From NCBI GenBank assembly GCA_006503475.1, contig RSEH01000173.1, forward strand, positions 1-64,000: a stretch of 64,000 nt of DNA, written 5' to 3'. Within the stretch, counting starts at the first letter, position 1; the number at the start of each line of letters is the position of its first letter. The notes beneath the pieces are model-generated. The model was not told the DNA's origin. It saw only the letters and a program-made list of their open reading frames with translations, and made no database searches. This stretch comes from Stentor roeselii. Lineage: Eukaryota; Ciliophora; Heterotrichea; Heterotrichida; Stentoridae. Positions 28,373-37,160 of the stretch are shown one piece after another. Position numbers and translations under genes: made by a program.

Positions 28373-31300
28373 ATGGAAAAATACTGGGAAGAAGAAGAAG
28401 CTCTTCATGTAAAATACGAAAGAGCTTTAGGACCTGCACAGAAACTTTCGATACTTAAGCAACTTCTACAGCTTTACAAGTCAGAAGAACCGAGCGTGAA
28501 AGTCAATAAAGTTTACCTTTCGACATTGAGAACTTCTTTAGAGATCAGCAACGCTGACCCGGCTCTTTGGTTTGAATTTGGAGAAGTTGCGATGAGCCTG
28601 GGTCGGGTGCCTCTTGCTTTGTATGCTTTTCAGTCTGCTTGCAAGTTGAGCCCTGAGGCTCTTTACCTTTATTCATATGCGAAAGTGCTGGCGATGACTC
28701 ATGATTATATAAATTCACTTGTTATCTGCAATTACCTTCTAGATACTTTCGCTTATTCCCAGGCGGAAGAATTGAAATCGTTTATTCATGCACAGTCATC
28801 AGGACAACCTAGTACCTTGGACTTAAAACTTCCAATTACCAAGTCAGAAGTCAGTAAAGAAGTCATTCCAGTGAAAAAAATCTGGAATCTTTATAGCTTG
28901 TGTGTCGCGGTCAGACAAGTCGCTTCTAATAAGGATGGAATTCTTTATAAATACGAAAAAAGTGAACCTGGAGCTGTTAAAAGGAAAAAAGCGGATAAGT
29001 ATTTACCTCCTGAATGCAAGTTTTGGGTTATACTTGAAAAGTATAAAAAGAAAATCTTGGAAAATACTCAGTCTGCTTGTTTTGGATTTGTTCCGGAAAA
29101 AGTGCATAAAAATTCGATGAGTTCTTCGAAAGTTACTGCGAAGTTTGAACCTGAAATTGCAGGGTTTATTGCTAATGAGGTGAATTATAGAAAGATTTCT
29201 GAAGATATTTTGAATTTTCTTTGTAAGAATAATCCTCGGCCTTCTACATTGTTATCGGCTGAGGTTTCGACTGAGGTTTTGAAGATATATACATTAACGA
29301 AAGACTCTTTAGAACTAGAAGATGAATATCTAACACTTCTCGAAATCGCAAATTCTGAAGCACCGGAGCTGATTAATGAACTTCGAATCAAATTGACCTC
29401 GACTTATAAACTAAACGACCAACTCAACTTTAGATGCTATGCTGCCTTAGCCTCAGCTTATTTTCAGACTAGGGACTTATATGAAAAGAACCAAGAATCA
29501 CTTGTCCAGTTGCTGTATAATTCTTATATGTATGCACAAAAGGCTTTGGAATTAATCGGAGACTCATCGTTTTACCTTTGGTGGAGTGACTCTTTCATTA
29601 ATAAAAAAGAACTGCAGGGTCTAATTGATGAGGTTTTAGTTGACTTGGAGTGTGTTGAGCTAGAAAAAGCGATAAAAGGAGGCATCCGTCTGGCCCAGAG
29701 TTCTTTGAGTCTTTTAGACCGTATAACACGTATTATGGTTTGTTGCTACAGAAGAGATGACCCGCAATTTTATTGGAAAAAAATGAAGATGATTTTAAAG
29801 AATCTAGGAAAATTTCAGTTCAACCCTGAGCAGAACCATCTTTTCGCAGTTTGTCTTTCCAGATATATTGCAGTTTTGCTTTATACATTAGAAAATGGAG
29901 GAAAAATAAATAATGATCACGATATCAAAGGTCTTTTGGCAATGTTGACTGAAAACATGAACTACTCTTTGTTATCACCTGAAACTGTGAGTCAGTTACT
30001 CGTCTCCACAATAAACCTCCTAAGACACTGTTCAAAAAACCTGCAACAAATCCCATTCTTATTCAAAAAGGTCTTTAAAGACTTAGACCCAAACTACCTT
30101 CCCATAGTCTTCAAAGACTTTCACAAAATAATCGACAAAAAAGACACAAAGTTCCATTTAACCCTATGCAAAGAGTTCGAAAAAAGCTGTTCAATGTTCA
30201 ACTTCAAATTAAAAAAGATAATTTTTGGTTGGCTTTACGGTCTAAGTTCAAAAAAATGTTCATGCCATGCCCGTTTTCCTCAATCTCCAGTAGTTTTACC
30301 TAATTCCTCAAAAAAGCTATTCCGAGTGACTCAATACCTCGACTTTCCTTTTTACCTTCGACAAGAAATCTCATCCGACATTCAAGTGCTCAACTTTTTT
30401 TCATCTCTTTACAGTAAAGAGCCTCGTTTTTTCGTGACTTGTCAAATACGTCAAAGTAAAAAAGCCGAGGACCTGATGATTCCAGAAGACTTTCACATAA
30501 ACTGCTGCTCGGAGACTGTAAGAAACACTGCAATTCAAGCTTATAAGAGATTTGTTGTTGAATTGATAAGTGCAGCTCAAGCAGCGAATTTGAAGGATAT
30601 TAAAGAAAGTGCAAAATATTTGAGGACTGCAGTTGATGTCTTGTCCTTGGGGCTCAGTTTGGACCCTGCTGAATGTGAACTGTGGGCGTTGTTAGGAAGT
30701 TGCTATATGTGGAGGTGGATTTTACTTTTCTATGACCTTCTCACAACTGTTGAACAACCCGCTGATCAAAGTGATCAGGTCGTCCTCAGCTTTAAGGCAT
30801 TCGAAAAGGCCTGTCTTACTGATAATCAACAGTTAATGGCTTTTGTTGTTGAGCAAAAAGCTTACCTCTCTTTTCTTTACAGTGAATTTGATAAAACTAA
30901 AGAAATTCCTTGCTTTGATGATCAACACCCTCTGGAGTCTCCCAGGCTCATCGTTTTAAGGCTTCTACTGCTTGACAAGATAAAAAAAAAGCAAAAAAAC
31001 GAAATGAACTTTAAAGTTAATTCTTCAGTCAAACACCCAATTTTCCTTAAACTGAACTACTTGCAAACCTTACAAGAATCCGAACTTAACCAGTTAAAAA
31101 ATGCAAAATACGATAAAGGCGATAAAGACGCTCTTTCCAGGTACTACGAAGGAAAAATCTTAGGCAATTGGCTGGAAATCCTAGAAAACAACTTCTTAAC
31201 ACTTAACATGCCCTGCCCCGACCTGAAAATTCACCGACCCACTGAACTATGGAAAATTCGTCGGAAAGTAGGTGAGAAGTGTTTAAAAGCTTGTGAAAAA

Positions 31301-31525
31301 CTTGCAGATGAGGTGAAAATCAAAGGAATTCTCTCGAAATTCTCATCTATTTGTGCGAAAAGCAAGAAAAATCGTGAGGCATTGCGAGTGATAACGACAG
31401 GTATTCGAACCTTGGCAGTTAGTCTTGGAAATTTCGAGTTAGCCAAAGAAGAAATAGAGAAAAGTAACATTTTGAACTCGAAGGAAAAATTATCATTGAA
31501 GACTGAGCTGGGTTTAAGTAATTAA
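28373..31525 (+). CDS. Large TPR-like protein resembling CABIN1/Hir3
   Basis: 1050 aa, helical. Near residues 60-100 the run ALWFEFGEVAMSLGRVPLAL, then YAFQSACKLSP, matches the TPR segment of CABIN1/Hir3 (LWYKIGVVALRL..LPLARHAFEEGL). Further TPR-like helices occur around 770-830 (AKYLRTAVDVLSLGLSLDPA). CABIN1/Hir3 is the scaffold of the HIRA complex that deposits histone H3.3 independently of replication. The match is confined to these parts, so another long TPR protein remains possible. The TAA stop overlaps by two bases with the stop of the convergent RNF32 gene. Confidence 0.75.
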   Translation: MEKYWEEEEALHVKYERALGPAQKLSILKQLLQLYKSEEPSVKVNKVYLSTLRTSLEISNADPALWFEFGEVAMSLGRVPLALYAFQSACKLSPEALYLYSYAKVLAMTHDYINSLVICNYLLDTFAYSQAEELKSFIHAQSSGQPSTLDLKLPITKSEVSKEVIPVKKIWNLYSLCVAVRQVASNKDGILYKYEKSEPGAVKRKKADKYLPPECKFWVILEKYKKKILENTQSACFGFVPEKVHKNSMSSSKVTAKFEPEIAGFIANEVNYRKISEDILNFLCKNNPRPSTLLSAEVSTEVLKIYTLTKDSLELEDEYLTLLEIANSEAPELINELRIKLTSTYKLNDQLNFRCYAALASAYFQTRDLYEKNQESLVQLLYNSYMYAQKALELIGDSSFYLWWSDSFINKKELQGLIDEVLVDLECVELEKAIKGGIRLAQSSLSLLDRITRIMVCCYRRDDPQFYWKKMKMILKNLGKFQFNPEQNHLFAVCLSRYIAVLLYTLENGGKINNDHDIKGLLAMLTENMNYSLLSPETVSQLLVSTINLLRHCSKNLQQIPFLFKKVFKDLDPNYLPIVFKDFHKIIDKKDTKFHLTLCKEFEKSCSMFNFKLKKIIFGWLYGLSSKKCSCHARFPQSPVVLPNSSKKLFRVTQYLDFPFYLRQEISSDIQVLNFFSSLYSKEPRFFVTCQIRQSKKAEDLMIPEDFHINCCSETVRNTAIQAYKRFVVELISAAQAANLKDIKESAKYLRTAVDVLSLGLSLDPAECELWALLGSCYMWRWILLFYDLLTTVEQPADQSDQVVLSFKAFEKACLTDNQQLMAFVVEQKAYLSFLYSEFDKTKEIPCFDDQHPLESPRLIVLRLLLLDKIKKKQKNEMNFKVNSSVKHPIFLKLNYLQTLQESELNQLKNAKYDKGDKDALSRYYEGKILGNWLEILENNFLTLNMPCPDLKIHRPTELWKIRRKVGEKCLKACEKLADEVKIKGILSKFSSICAKSKKNREALRVITTGIRTLAVSLGNFELAKEEIEKSNILNSKEKLSLKTELGLSN

Positions 31526-32511
31526 CAGTCATTTATGTTCTTTTTCACGTAGTCTGACCTGCACACAGGGCAAGAAGGAGAAGAAATTGAGTAACTTTCA
31601 AAGCTTTGAATGCACTGGGCGTGGAAGAGATGACTGCAGGATAAAATAACAGTTTCTCTTAGAGATAGGCCTTGAAGGCAGATTGGACACATTTTTTCAC
31701 TGCGAGAAACTGCCTTTTCACAGACCTCATCCCAGTTGACGTGTTTTTCTTTTGGCTTGTTTCGAAAACCGCTTTTTAATTCGAAAACTGCGGCTTGGGA
31801 AGCTTGAAGCTTGGTTTCAAGTTCCGAGAAAAGCTTGTCGATCTGGGCTTCTTGATGGTCTAGGTGCTTGTTGAACCGAACGTCGAATCTTTTTAGGTGA
31901 ATTGATCGGTATTTACGGTTTACTTCTAGGTTTGAACTCGGATGGGATTGCATGTAGCGGATGAATCTTTCTCGATAGATGAAACAGCGGATGATGCTTT
32001 GAACTTTGACTACGCAGTAGAGGTAGTAGTAGTTTTCTGAGGTCTTGTAAGATTTTTTATCATAACTCGCTTTTCTGCAGATTGGACAGGCTTTTGTTTT
32101 AGCGAATTTTTCAAAACTTTTAAGACAAGATGAGTGAAAAACATGAGAACATGAAAGAATCACGCAGGCCTGGGTACCTTGCTTTTCCTGGCATATTGGG
32201 CATGAACCTTTGTACTCTTCTCGCTGTTCTGAACGCTTTTCGACTAGTGACCATTCCTCGTGGGACAATGGCGCCTCGGGCTTGCTTATTAAACCTAAAC
32301 GTTGGGCCAGTGTCAACTTTTCTTTGTATAAAACTTGCTTTCTTGTTATTGAGTCTTTTGATGGAATTTTTTTTAGGATTGAACGACCGTGTGTTGAAAG
32401 ACTTGTGCTTCTTGAAGGACCTGAAAGACAGTATTTTCTTAGAAGGTGGTCTTGAAGTGCTGCTGAATTTACTGCTGAATTTACTGCGAGTGGTATCTTT
32501 TTCTTATACAT
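31522..32511 (-). CDS. RNF32: RNF32-like double RING-H2 / IQ protein
   Basis: 329 aa. Two RING-H2 fingers flank an IQ motif, the unusual layout of RNF32. RING 1: CPICQEKQGTQACVILSCSH, then VFHSSCLKSFEKF and CPICRK. IQ: VVKVQSIIRCFIYRERFIRY. RING 2: CPICLQGLSLRETVILSCSH, then LFHAQCIQSF and CPVCRS. The N-terminal LTLAQRLGLISKPEAPLSHE, then EWSLVEKRS, also matches RNF32. In animals it is testis- and cilia-associated; the IQ motif may bind calmodulin. Both zinc sites look complete. Stops of this gene and the convergent CABIN1-like gene overlap by 2 bp; the ankyrin gene follows 12 nt upstream on the same strand. Confidence 0.93.
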   Translation of the reverse strand: MYKKKIPLAVNSAVNSAALQDHLLRKYCLSGPSRSTSLSTHGRSILKKIPSKDSITRKQVLYKEKLTLAQRLGLISKPEAPLSHEEWSLVEKRSEQREEYKGSCPICQEKQGTQACVILSCSHVFHSSCLKSFEKFAKTKACPICRKASYDKKSYKTSENYYYLYCVVKVQSIIRCFIYRERFIRYMQSHPSSNLEVNRKYRSIHLKRFDVRFNKHLDHQEAQIDKLFSELETKLQASQAAVFELKSGFRNKPKEKHVNWDEVCEKAVSRSEKMCPICLQGLSLRETVILSCSHLFHAQCIQSFESYSISSPSCPVCRSDYVKKNINDC

Positions 32512-32523
32512 GTTTAATTTTAG

Positions 32524-33381
32524 CTATTCAAATAATTTCATCACATTCTGTTTTGACTTGCTTAATGAAACCAGTTGATCAACAAACTTTGCAGCATGAG
32601 GCGAAACCTGGTTCAAAGCACGATTATTTCCTTTATTTTTCCTCTCCAAACTCAAAACCTCATAAATCTCTTCCATTCCCTTATTCTTCGCAATATCCTC
32701 AGGAACCCTGCCAACAATATCCTTAGCCATCAAGCAAGCGCCACTTCTCAACAAAAGCTTAACAATATTCAAATGTTTCCTTCTAACAGCCCAATGCAAA
32801 GAAGTCTGTCCAGTCGAGTCGATTTCTTTAACAAGTTCAGGAAAAACCAACAAAAAATTAAAAACCGCTTCTTCATTCCCTTTTTTCACTTCAAAGAAAA
32901 ATTCCGCCCCTTTCGGATGAGATTTTTTATTTCCAGGACTTAATTCCCGAAGATCTTTTCTTTCGTTTTTTACTTTCGATATGTTTTTTTTCGCTAGTTT
33001 ATTATAGTCTTCTCTGATTTTTTCTTTATTTTCTGCAAGTTTTTCGAAATTCACTAATTTTTGTGCAGAGTTCAGGTCTTTTTCTATACTTTTTCCCCGT
33101 AAGTCGAAGGACAGTGGGCTCGAGGATAATTCGATGTAAGTTTTGATATGAGGACTGAAAAAATGTTTAAAACTTGATGAAATCTCTGGAAGTGAAGACT
33201 TTAGATGAATGAGTGAATTTTGAAGGTTTCTTTGAGATGGGTGATGTGAACGTGGCTGAATCATAAGTTTTCGTCTTGGTGACGGGTCTTGATGTCTTTT
33301 ACGTGCTGGGGATGAACTTGTTGAGTGGTGATTACCTGAAAAGGTTTTGAATGAACTTGAGTATTTCCAGTGACTTTTCAT
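32524..33381 (-). CDS. Ankyrin-repeat protein
   Basis: 285 aa. A basic, Ser-rich, probably disordered N-terminal half is followed by ankyrin repeats at about residues 165-250: EFFFEVKKGNEEAVFNFLL, then STGQTSLHWAVRRKHLNIVK and LLLRSGACLMAKD. Two full and one partial repeat can be counted. Ankyrin stacks bind proteins; no enzyme domain is present. Its stop lies 12 nt before the RNF32 start on the same strand. Confidence 0.85.
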   Translation of the reverse strand: MKSHWKYSSSFKTFSGNHHSTSSSPARKRHQDPSPRRKLMIQPRSHHPSQRNLQNSLIHLKSSLPEISSSFKHFFSPHIKTYIELSSSPLSFDLRGKSIEKDLNSAQKLVNFEKLAENKEKIREDYNKLAKKNISKVKNERKDLRELSPGNKKSHPKGAEFFFEVKKGNEEAVFNFLLVFPELVKEIDSTGQTSLHWAVRRKHLNIVKLLLRSGACLMAKDIVGRVPEDIAKNKGMEEIYEVLSLERKNKGNNRALNQVSPHAAKFVDQLVSLSKSKQNVMKLFE

Positions 33382-33955
33382 ATATTGAAGTTCATTATGA
33401 AACTAAACCTTTTTTCTTATTGGTTTATGATTTAATTCAGGTAAAATTTAGAATTTTATTGGGTGGATACTTGGAGATGTTTTAACTTGGTTTTTTGGAG
33501 TGGGAAATGTTTTAGTTATTTACTTTGTTTTCGACTTAAGGTAATTTTAGTTTTAGGGATTTTTTTTTGATTTTTGACAAATGGAAGGTGGTTTGGTGGA
33601 ATAGAGGGTATTTAAGTTCTGATTATTCCTGTTGTATAAGATTTAGAGAGTTTCACTGATTATTGGAAGGATGTTTGATTTATACAACGTAATTCAAGTT
33701 TTTTGGTCACCATCTTCTAAGCACCGTATTTTTTTCATAAGAGTTTAAATTTATCACTTCTAGCATTCAAACTTCCGAAATAAACCAATAAAAACTCATT
33801 ATAAAAAAATCATAAAAATTCAAGTAATCACTCTAATTAATTTAAAATTAATAACAAAACCTCTTCAATCCCTTCCACCACTAACCTATTCCCACAACTT
33901 AAACTTCACTATTTAAATTCCACTAATTCCAAGCCATAATAATTATTGGTTTAAA
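33382..33955. other. Divergent intergenic spacer
   Basis: 574 nt between divergent starts. Its left half is T/G-rich on the + strand and its right half C/A-rich, so both genes have a pyrimidine- or C-rich leader on their own coding strand. No gene or RNA is visible. Confidence 0.6.
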
Positions 33956-34630
33956 ATGAAACAAATCCCTTCAATCGACATAAAATCCCTGAACCTTTCT
34001 CAACAAATGAGAGAGTTTACCAGAAAAGTGAAAGAAGAAACCCTAATCAGAACGTTATTCCATTCATTCAAGCATCAAATCAAAGGTCATCCCAAAAAAG
34101 AATACCTTCGATGCAAACTAATTCGTTTCCACAAAAGAGCGAACAGAAAGTTGAAAAAAGGAAAAAAACTTTACAACAACTTCATCGAACTCTCCGAAAA
34201 CTCTGAGTTAAACTGGCAAAAACTGCTTGATTGTTACAATCAACACTCTGCAGTCCTTGATCAGGTAAGTTCAACTTTTTTTGAGCCGATCAAGTTCAGG
34301 AAAAACGCGAAACCAACATGCTTGAAAAATAGAAGCTTTAATAGTGAGTTTTGCATTAAGTACTTTGAAAAAAGTGCAGTAAGGGAAAGTTTTTATTACT
34401 TTGTTGAATACCTTTTTAGTGACATACAACCTCAGGTTTTGGCTAAAGTTTTTGGATTTAGTTGCTGTGAAAGTGAAGAACATGACCTGGAATGTGCGCA
34501 TAAGTGGCTGCTTATGAAGAGAAATGCCAGTCAGTTTATTGTTGGAGATCTTGGATTTAAACCTTGGATGCCGGAGACTTGTGGAAATCTTCCGTCTTTG
34601 AGTATATATTACTTTGATAGAGTGGATTAA
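33956..34630 (+). CDS. Hypothetical basic protein
   Basis: 224 aa, unrecognised. The first 80 residues are strongly basic and helical (FTRKVKEETLIRTLFHSFKH, KRANRKLKKGKKLYNNF). A Cys-containing region follows (CLKNRSFNSEFC, FGFSCCESEEHDLEC), which might bind metal but shows no known finger spacing. It ends in a hydrophobic stretch with Trp and Pro. There is no signal peptide or membrane helix. A single intact ORF of this length in AT-rich DNA and the C-rich leader support it being real. Confidence 0.7.
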   Translation: MKQIPSIDIKSLNLSQQMREFTRKVKEETLIRTLFHSFKHQIKGHPKKEYLRCKLIRFHKRANRKLKKGKKLYNNFIELSENSELNWQKLLDCYNQHSAVLDQVSSTFFEPIKFRKNAKPTCLKNRSFNSEFCIKYFEKSAVRESFYYFVEYLFSDIQPQVLAKVFGFSCCESEEHDLECAHKWLLMKRNASQFIVGDLGFKPWMPETCGNLPSLSIYYFDRVD

Positions 34631-35596
34631 TTGGAGTAGTTTTAATGAGAGGATTTTTGGGTTTTGGAGAGTTTTTGATTTAAATTCTGATGATTTTTGT
34701 TTTGGTTCTAAACGGCTAGTGGTGTGAATTATGAATCATTATTTCACTCTGGAATATGGGCTTGGAAATCTTAATAATTTTCTATACATTATTTGCCTAT
34801 CATCGGGTTTACTAAATTTGTATAAATTGTTAGCCAAGGTAATTATTGTTGATTACAAAGATTCAAGTTTCAGTTATTTGAAGGTATATGATTGACTATT
34901 GTTTCTGAGCAATAATATCTGAACTAATCATTTACTTAGAATCAATTCGAGGCAATAGAATTAATCAAAAAATAAAAGATTCCCAGAATTTTTCATGCCA
35001 TAAGAAATTAATTCAGTAGTATAAAACTTGATTCTTTTTCAGTAGATAAAATTTCAAATAGGCTCCTGATGAGTGAAACATCGTTGAAATCAAAGATATG
35101 ATCACTATAATTACAGAGCGAACAAATAATGATCATAAAATAACCTTAATTTATTGCAAGTAATATAAAAGTCTACCTAATTTCTTTTCATTATATCTGT
35201 ATATAAGTGCTTTAATAAGCTCCAAATAAATCATAATTTCTAATTTGATGTCTTTGTTTTTGAAAATAAAACACCGTTTGTGAAGAAATTAGAAAAATCA
35301 TGTCTCATACTTCTAAGTAGATAAAGTCTATATATCTAATATACATAACTTTAAATATTTTACTATTTAATTATTATTCTGCCTATCAAATACTTAACAA
35401 TCAAATATTGCAGTAACTTCCGTTAAATAGTTTTTCTATCCTAAGATGCTAAAACTAAATTAATTCAGCAACCCTTCTAAAAAAATCCAAAAACTTACCC
35501 TTTCTCAAAAAATCCTAAAAAATTCCAAAAAAAATCCTCCAGAAACAATCAAGTCCTTCTAAATACCTAAGCACTTACTTTAAATTTAAAGTGAAT
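34631..35596. other. Long AT-rich convergent spacer
   Basis: 966 nt. No standard-code gene above 60 codons. A 55-codon ATG frame begins MNHYFTLEYGLGN near 34731 and ends in TGA; a following frame, 34892-35098, is open only if TAA/TAG are sense. Neither resembles a known protein. No tRNA-like arms seen. Confidence 0.4.
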
Positions 35597-36232
35597 TTAA
35601 AAAATCTGACAAATCGAGCACTTCGAGTTATCCACAGCTTCTTTTTTAGCTCTGATCTTTTCTAATTTACTAGCAAGTCGAAAAGCCTGGAACTGTAAAC
35701 TGGAATTTTCCAGATTCTTCGATTTGATTAATTCTTCTCCCTTATAAAGTCTCTGACTAAGACTTTTCACCTGTTGTTTAAGTTCAAATATTTGATTTTG
35801 TATTCCTGGACTGTTAAAATCTTGTCTTGACTCTTCCAGATTCAAACTTCTTTTGCATTTAGAGTAACTATCACGGAAACTAAGGTTTTGTTCGAACTGC
35901 TGTTTGAGTTTCTGCACTTCTAACTGGACAACTAGCCCTTCATTGCGGATTTCTTTGATTGATTCTCTGATTTTTTCTAGATTCTTGCAAGTTGATGAAA
36001 AATCTGGAGAGTCTGCAACTTTTGGAATTGAATTCTTTGGGTGGTCTTCTTTTGAGGTGAAATGGTCGATGTCTTGGTTTAGATGTTTCTCTTGAAGGAC
36101 TCGGATTGACTCTTGTTGAGTCAAAGACCGACCTGCACGTTGGGCTAGGTTTTCTTTAATTGATCTTCTTTCTTTGGTTTTTGTGTAGATTCCAGTGCTT
36201 GGAGAAAATCCGTTAACAGTTCTTTTTCTCAT
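35597..36232 (-). CDS. Coiled-coil protein
   Basis: 211 aa. A basic N-terminus (MRKRTVNGFSPSTGIYTKTK) is followed by two coiled-coil stretches, about residues 75-115 (NLEKIRESIKEIRNEGLVVQ) and 145-200 (IFELKQQVKSLSQRLYKGEE). It ends DNSKCSICQIF, with a CxxC-like pair. No named family is recognised; cytoskeletal or centrosomal roles are common for such proteins but not shown here. Confidence 0.75.
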   Translation of the reverse strand: MRKRTVNGFSPSTGIYTKTKERRSIKENLAQRAGRSLTQQESIRVLQEKHLNQDIDHFTSKEDHPKNSIPKVADSPDFSSTCKNLEKIRESIKEIRNEGLVVQLEVQKLKQQFEQNLSFRDSYSKCKRSLNLEESRQDFNSPGIQNQIFELKQQVKSLSQRLYKGEELIKSKNLENSSLQFQAFRLASKLEKIRAKKEAVDNSKCSICQIF

Positions 36233-36793
36233 TAAATTAATAAGTGACTGTTAGATTTTAGAGTTTGGAAGAGATGATTAGGTGGGATGTTGGTTTTAGG
36301 GTTTTAGGAGGACTGAGGAATGTTTTATTCAGTGAATGAATTTGAAAGATAGTAATGTATATGGATATTATTAACTAAAGAACAAGTTATTAGGTCTACA
36401 TTCTTAATATTTTAATAGGAACATAAAAATTAGGAAAATGATTAGATGAATCACTTCTTAAGTTTTTTTTAAGTAACAAAAAACTAAAATATTCTATACC
36501 TAGTTTATCCTAGAAAATCTTCAAACTTTAAGGATATTATTCTTTAATCGTTTGATTTTAATTATCCAGTCATCTATTGAAAGTCAATAAACATAAACTA
36601 ATCCTCTCTAACTATAAACCAAACGTAAAAATCATACAATTTGATAAATTCTCTAAAAAATCCTAATCTTTCCAATATCCTTTTCTCCCCCTTCATCTTT
36701 CATAATTTAAACCAATTCAAACTTCTAAACTAACTCCCAAACTTACCCACATTCAAAAACAATAAAACTTCCTTAATCTAAATAATCGATCTA
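36233..36793. other. Intergenic spacer
   Basis: 561 nt between two minus-strand genes. AT-rich; the 150 nt next to the LC8 stop are C/A-rich on the + strand. Nothing gene-like seen. Confidence 0.6.
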
Positions 36794-37114
36794 TTAGCAT
36801 TTCCAAAGAAGCACCGCATAAACCCCAGTATAAAACATATAAAGCAAGTTTTGTTTCTGAGAAGTTATATCAAAAGCGAAGCCTTCTCCAATACAAACAT
36901 GCCAAGAAGGTCCAAACGACTTGTCCATCTGTTCCTTGATAGCTTTAGTACAAGGGTCAAGCATGACTTCTTCATTAGCAGTAAACTTTTCAATAGTCGA
37001 AGTGATGATTTCCATCGCTTCATTTAAGACCTCCTGTTGCATATCAGAAAACTTGTTCAAAGGTTTGCTTTGAGTGAGTTTTTTGTAGTCGACTCCTTGC
37101 AGGTTAGTTGCCAT
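36794..37114 (-). CDS. Dynein light chain, LC8/DYNLL family
   Basis: 106 aa. The core VLNEAMEIITSTIEKFTANE, then IAKAIKEQMD-like helix and GPSWHVCIGEGFAFDITSQ, matches LC8, ending in the beta-strand FYTGVYAVLLWKC. LC8 is a homodimeric hub that binds short linear motifs and is part of cytoplasmic and axonemal dyneins. This copy has an N-terminal extension of about 15 residues and a Val-Tyr-Ala variation in the last strand, so it is probably one of several ciliate LC8-like paralogues. The neighbour upstream is 46 nt away on the same strand. Confidence 0.9.
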   Translation of the reverse strand: MATNLQGVDYKKLTQSKPLNKFSDMQQEVLNEAMEIITSTIEKFTANEEVMLDPCTKAIKEQMDKSFGPSWHVCIGEGFAFDITSQKQNLLYMFYTGVYAVLLWKC

Positions 37115-37160
37115 TTATATTAACCGGGTCACTTTCAGTAACTGCAAAAAAAACCCTTTC

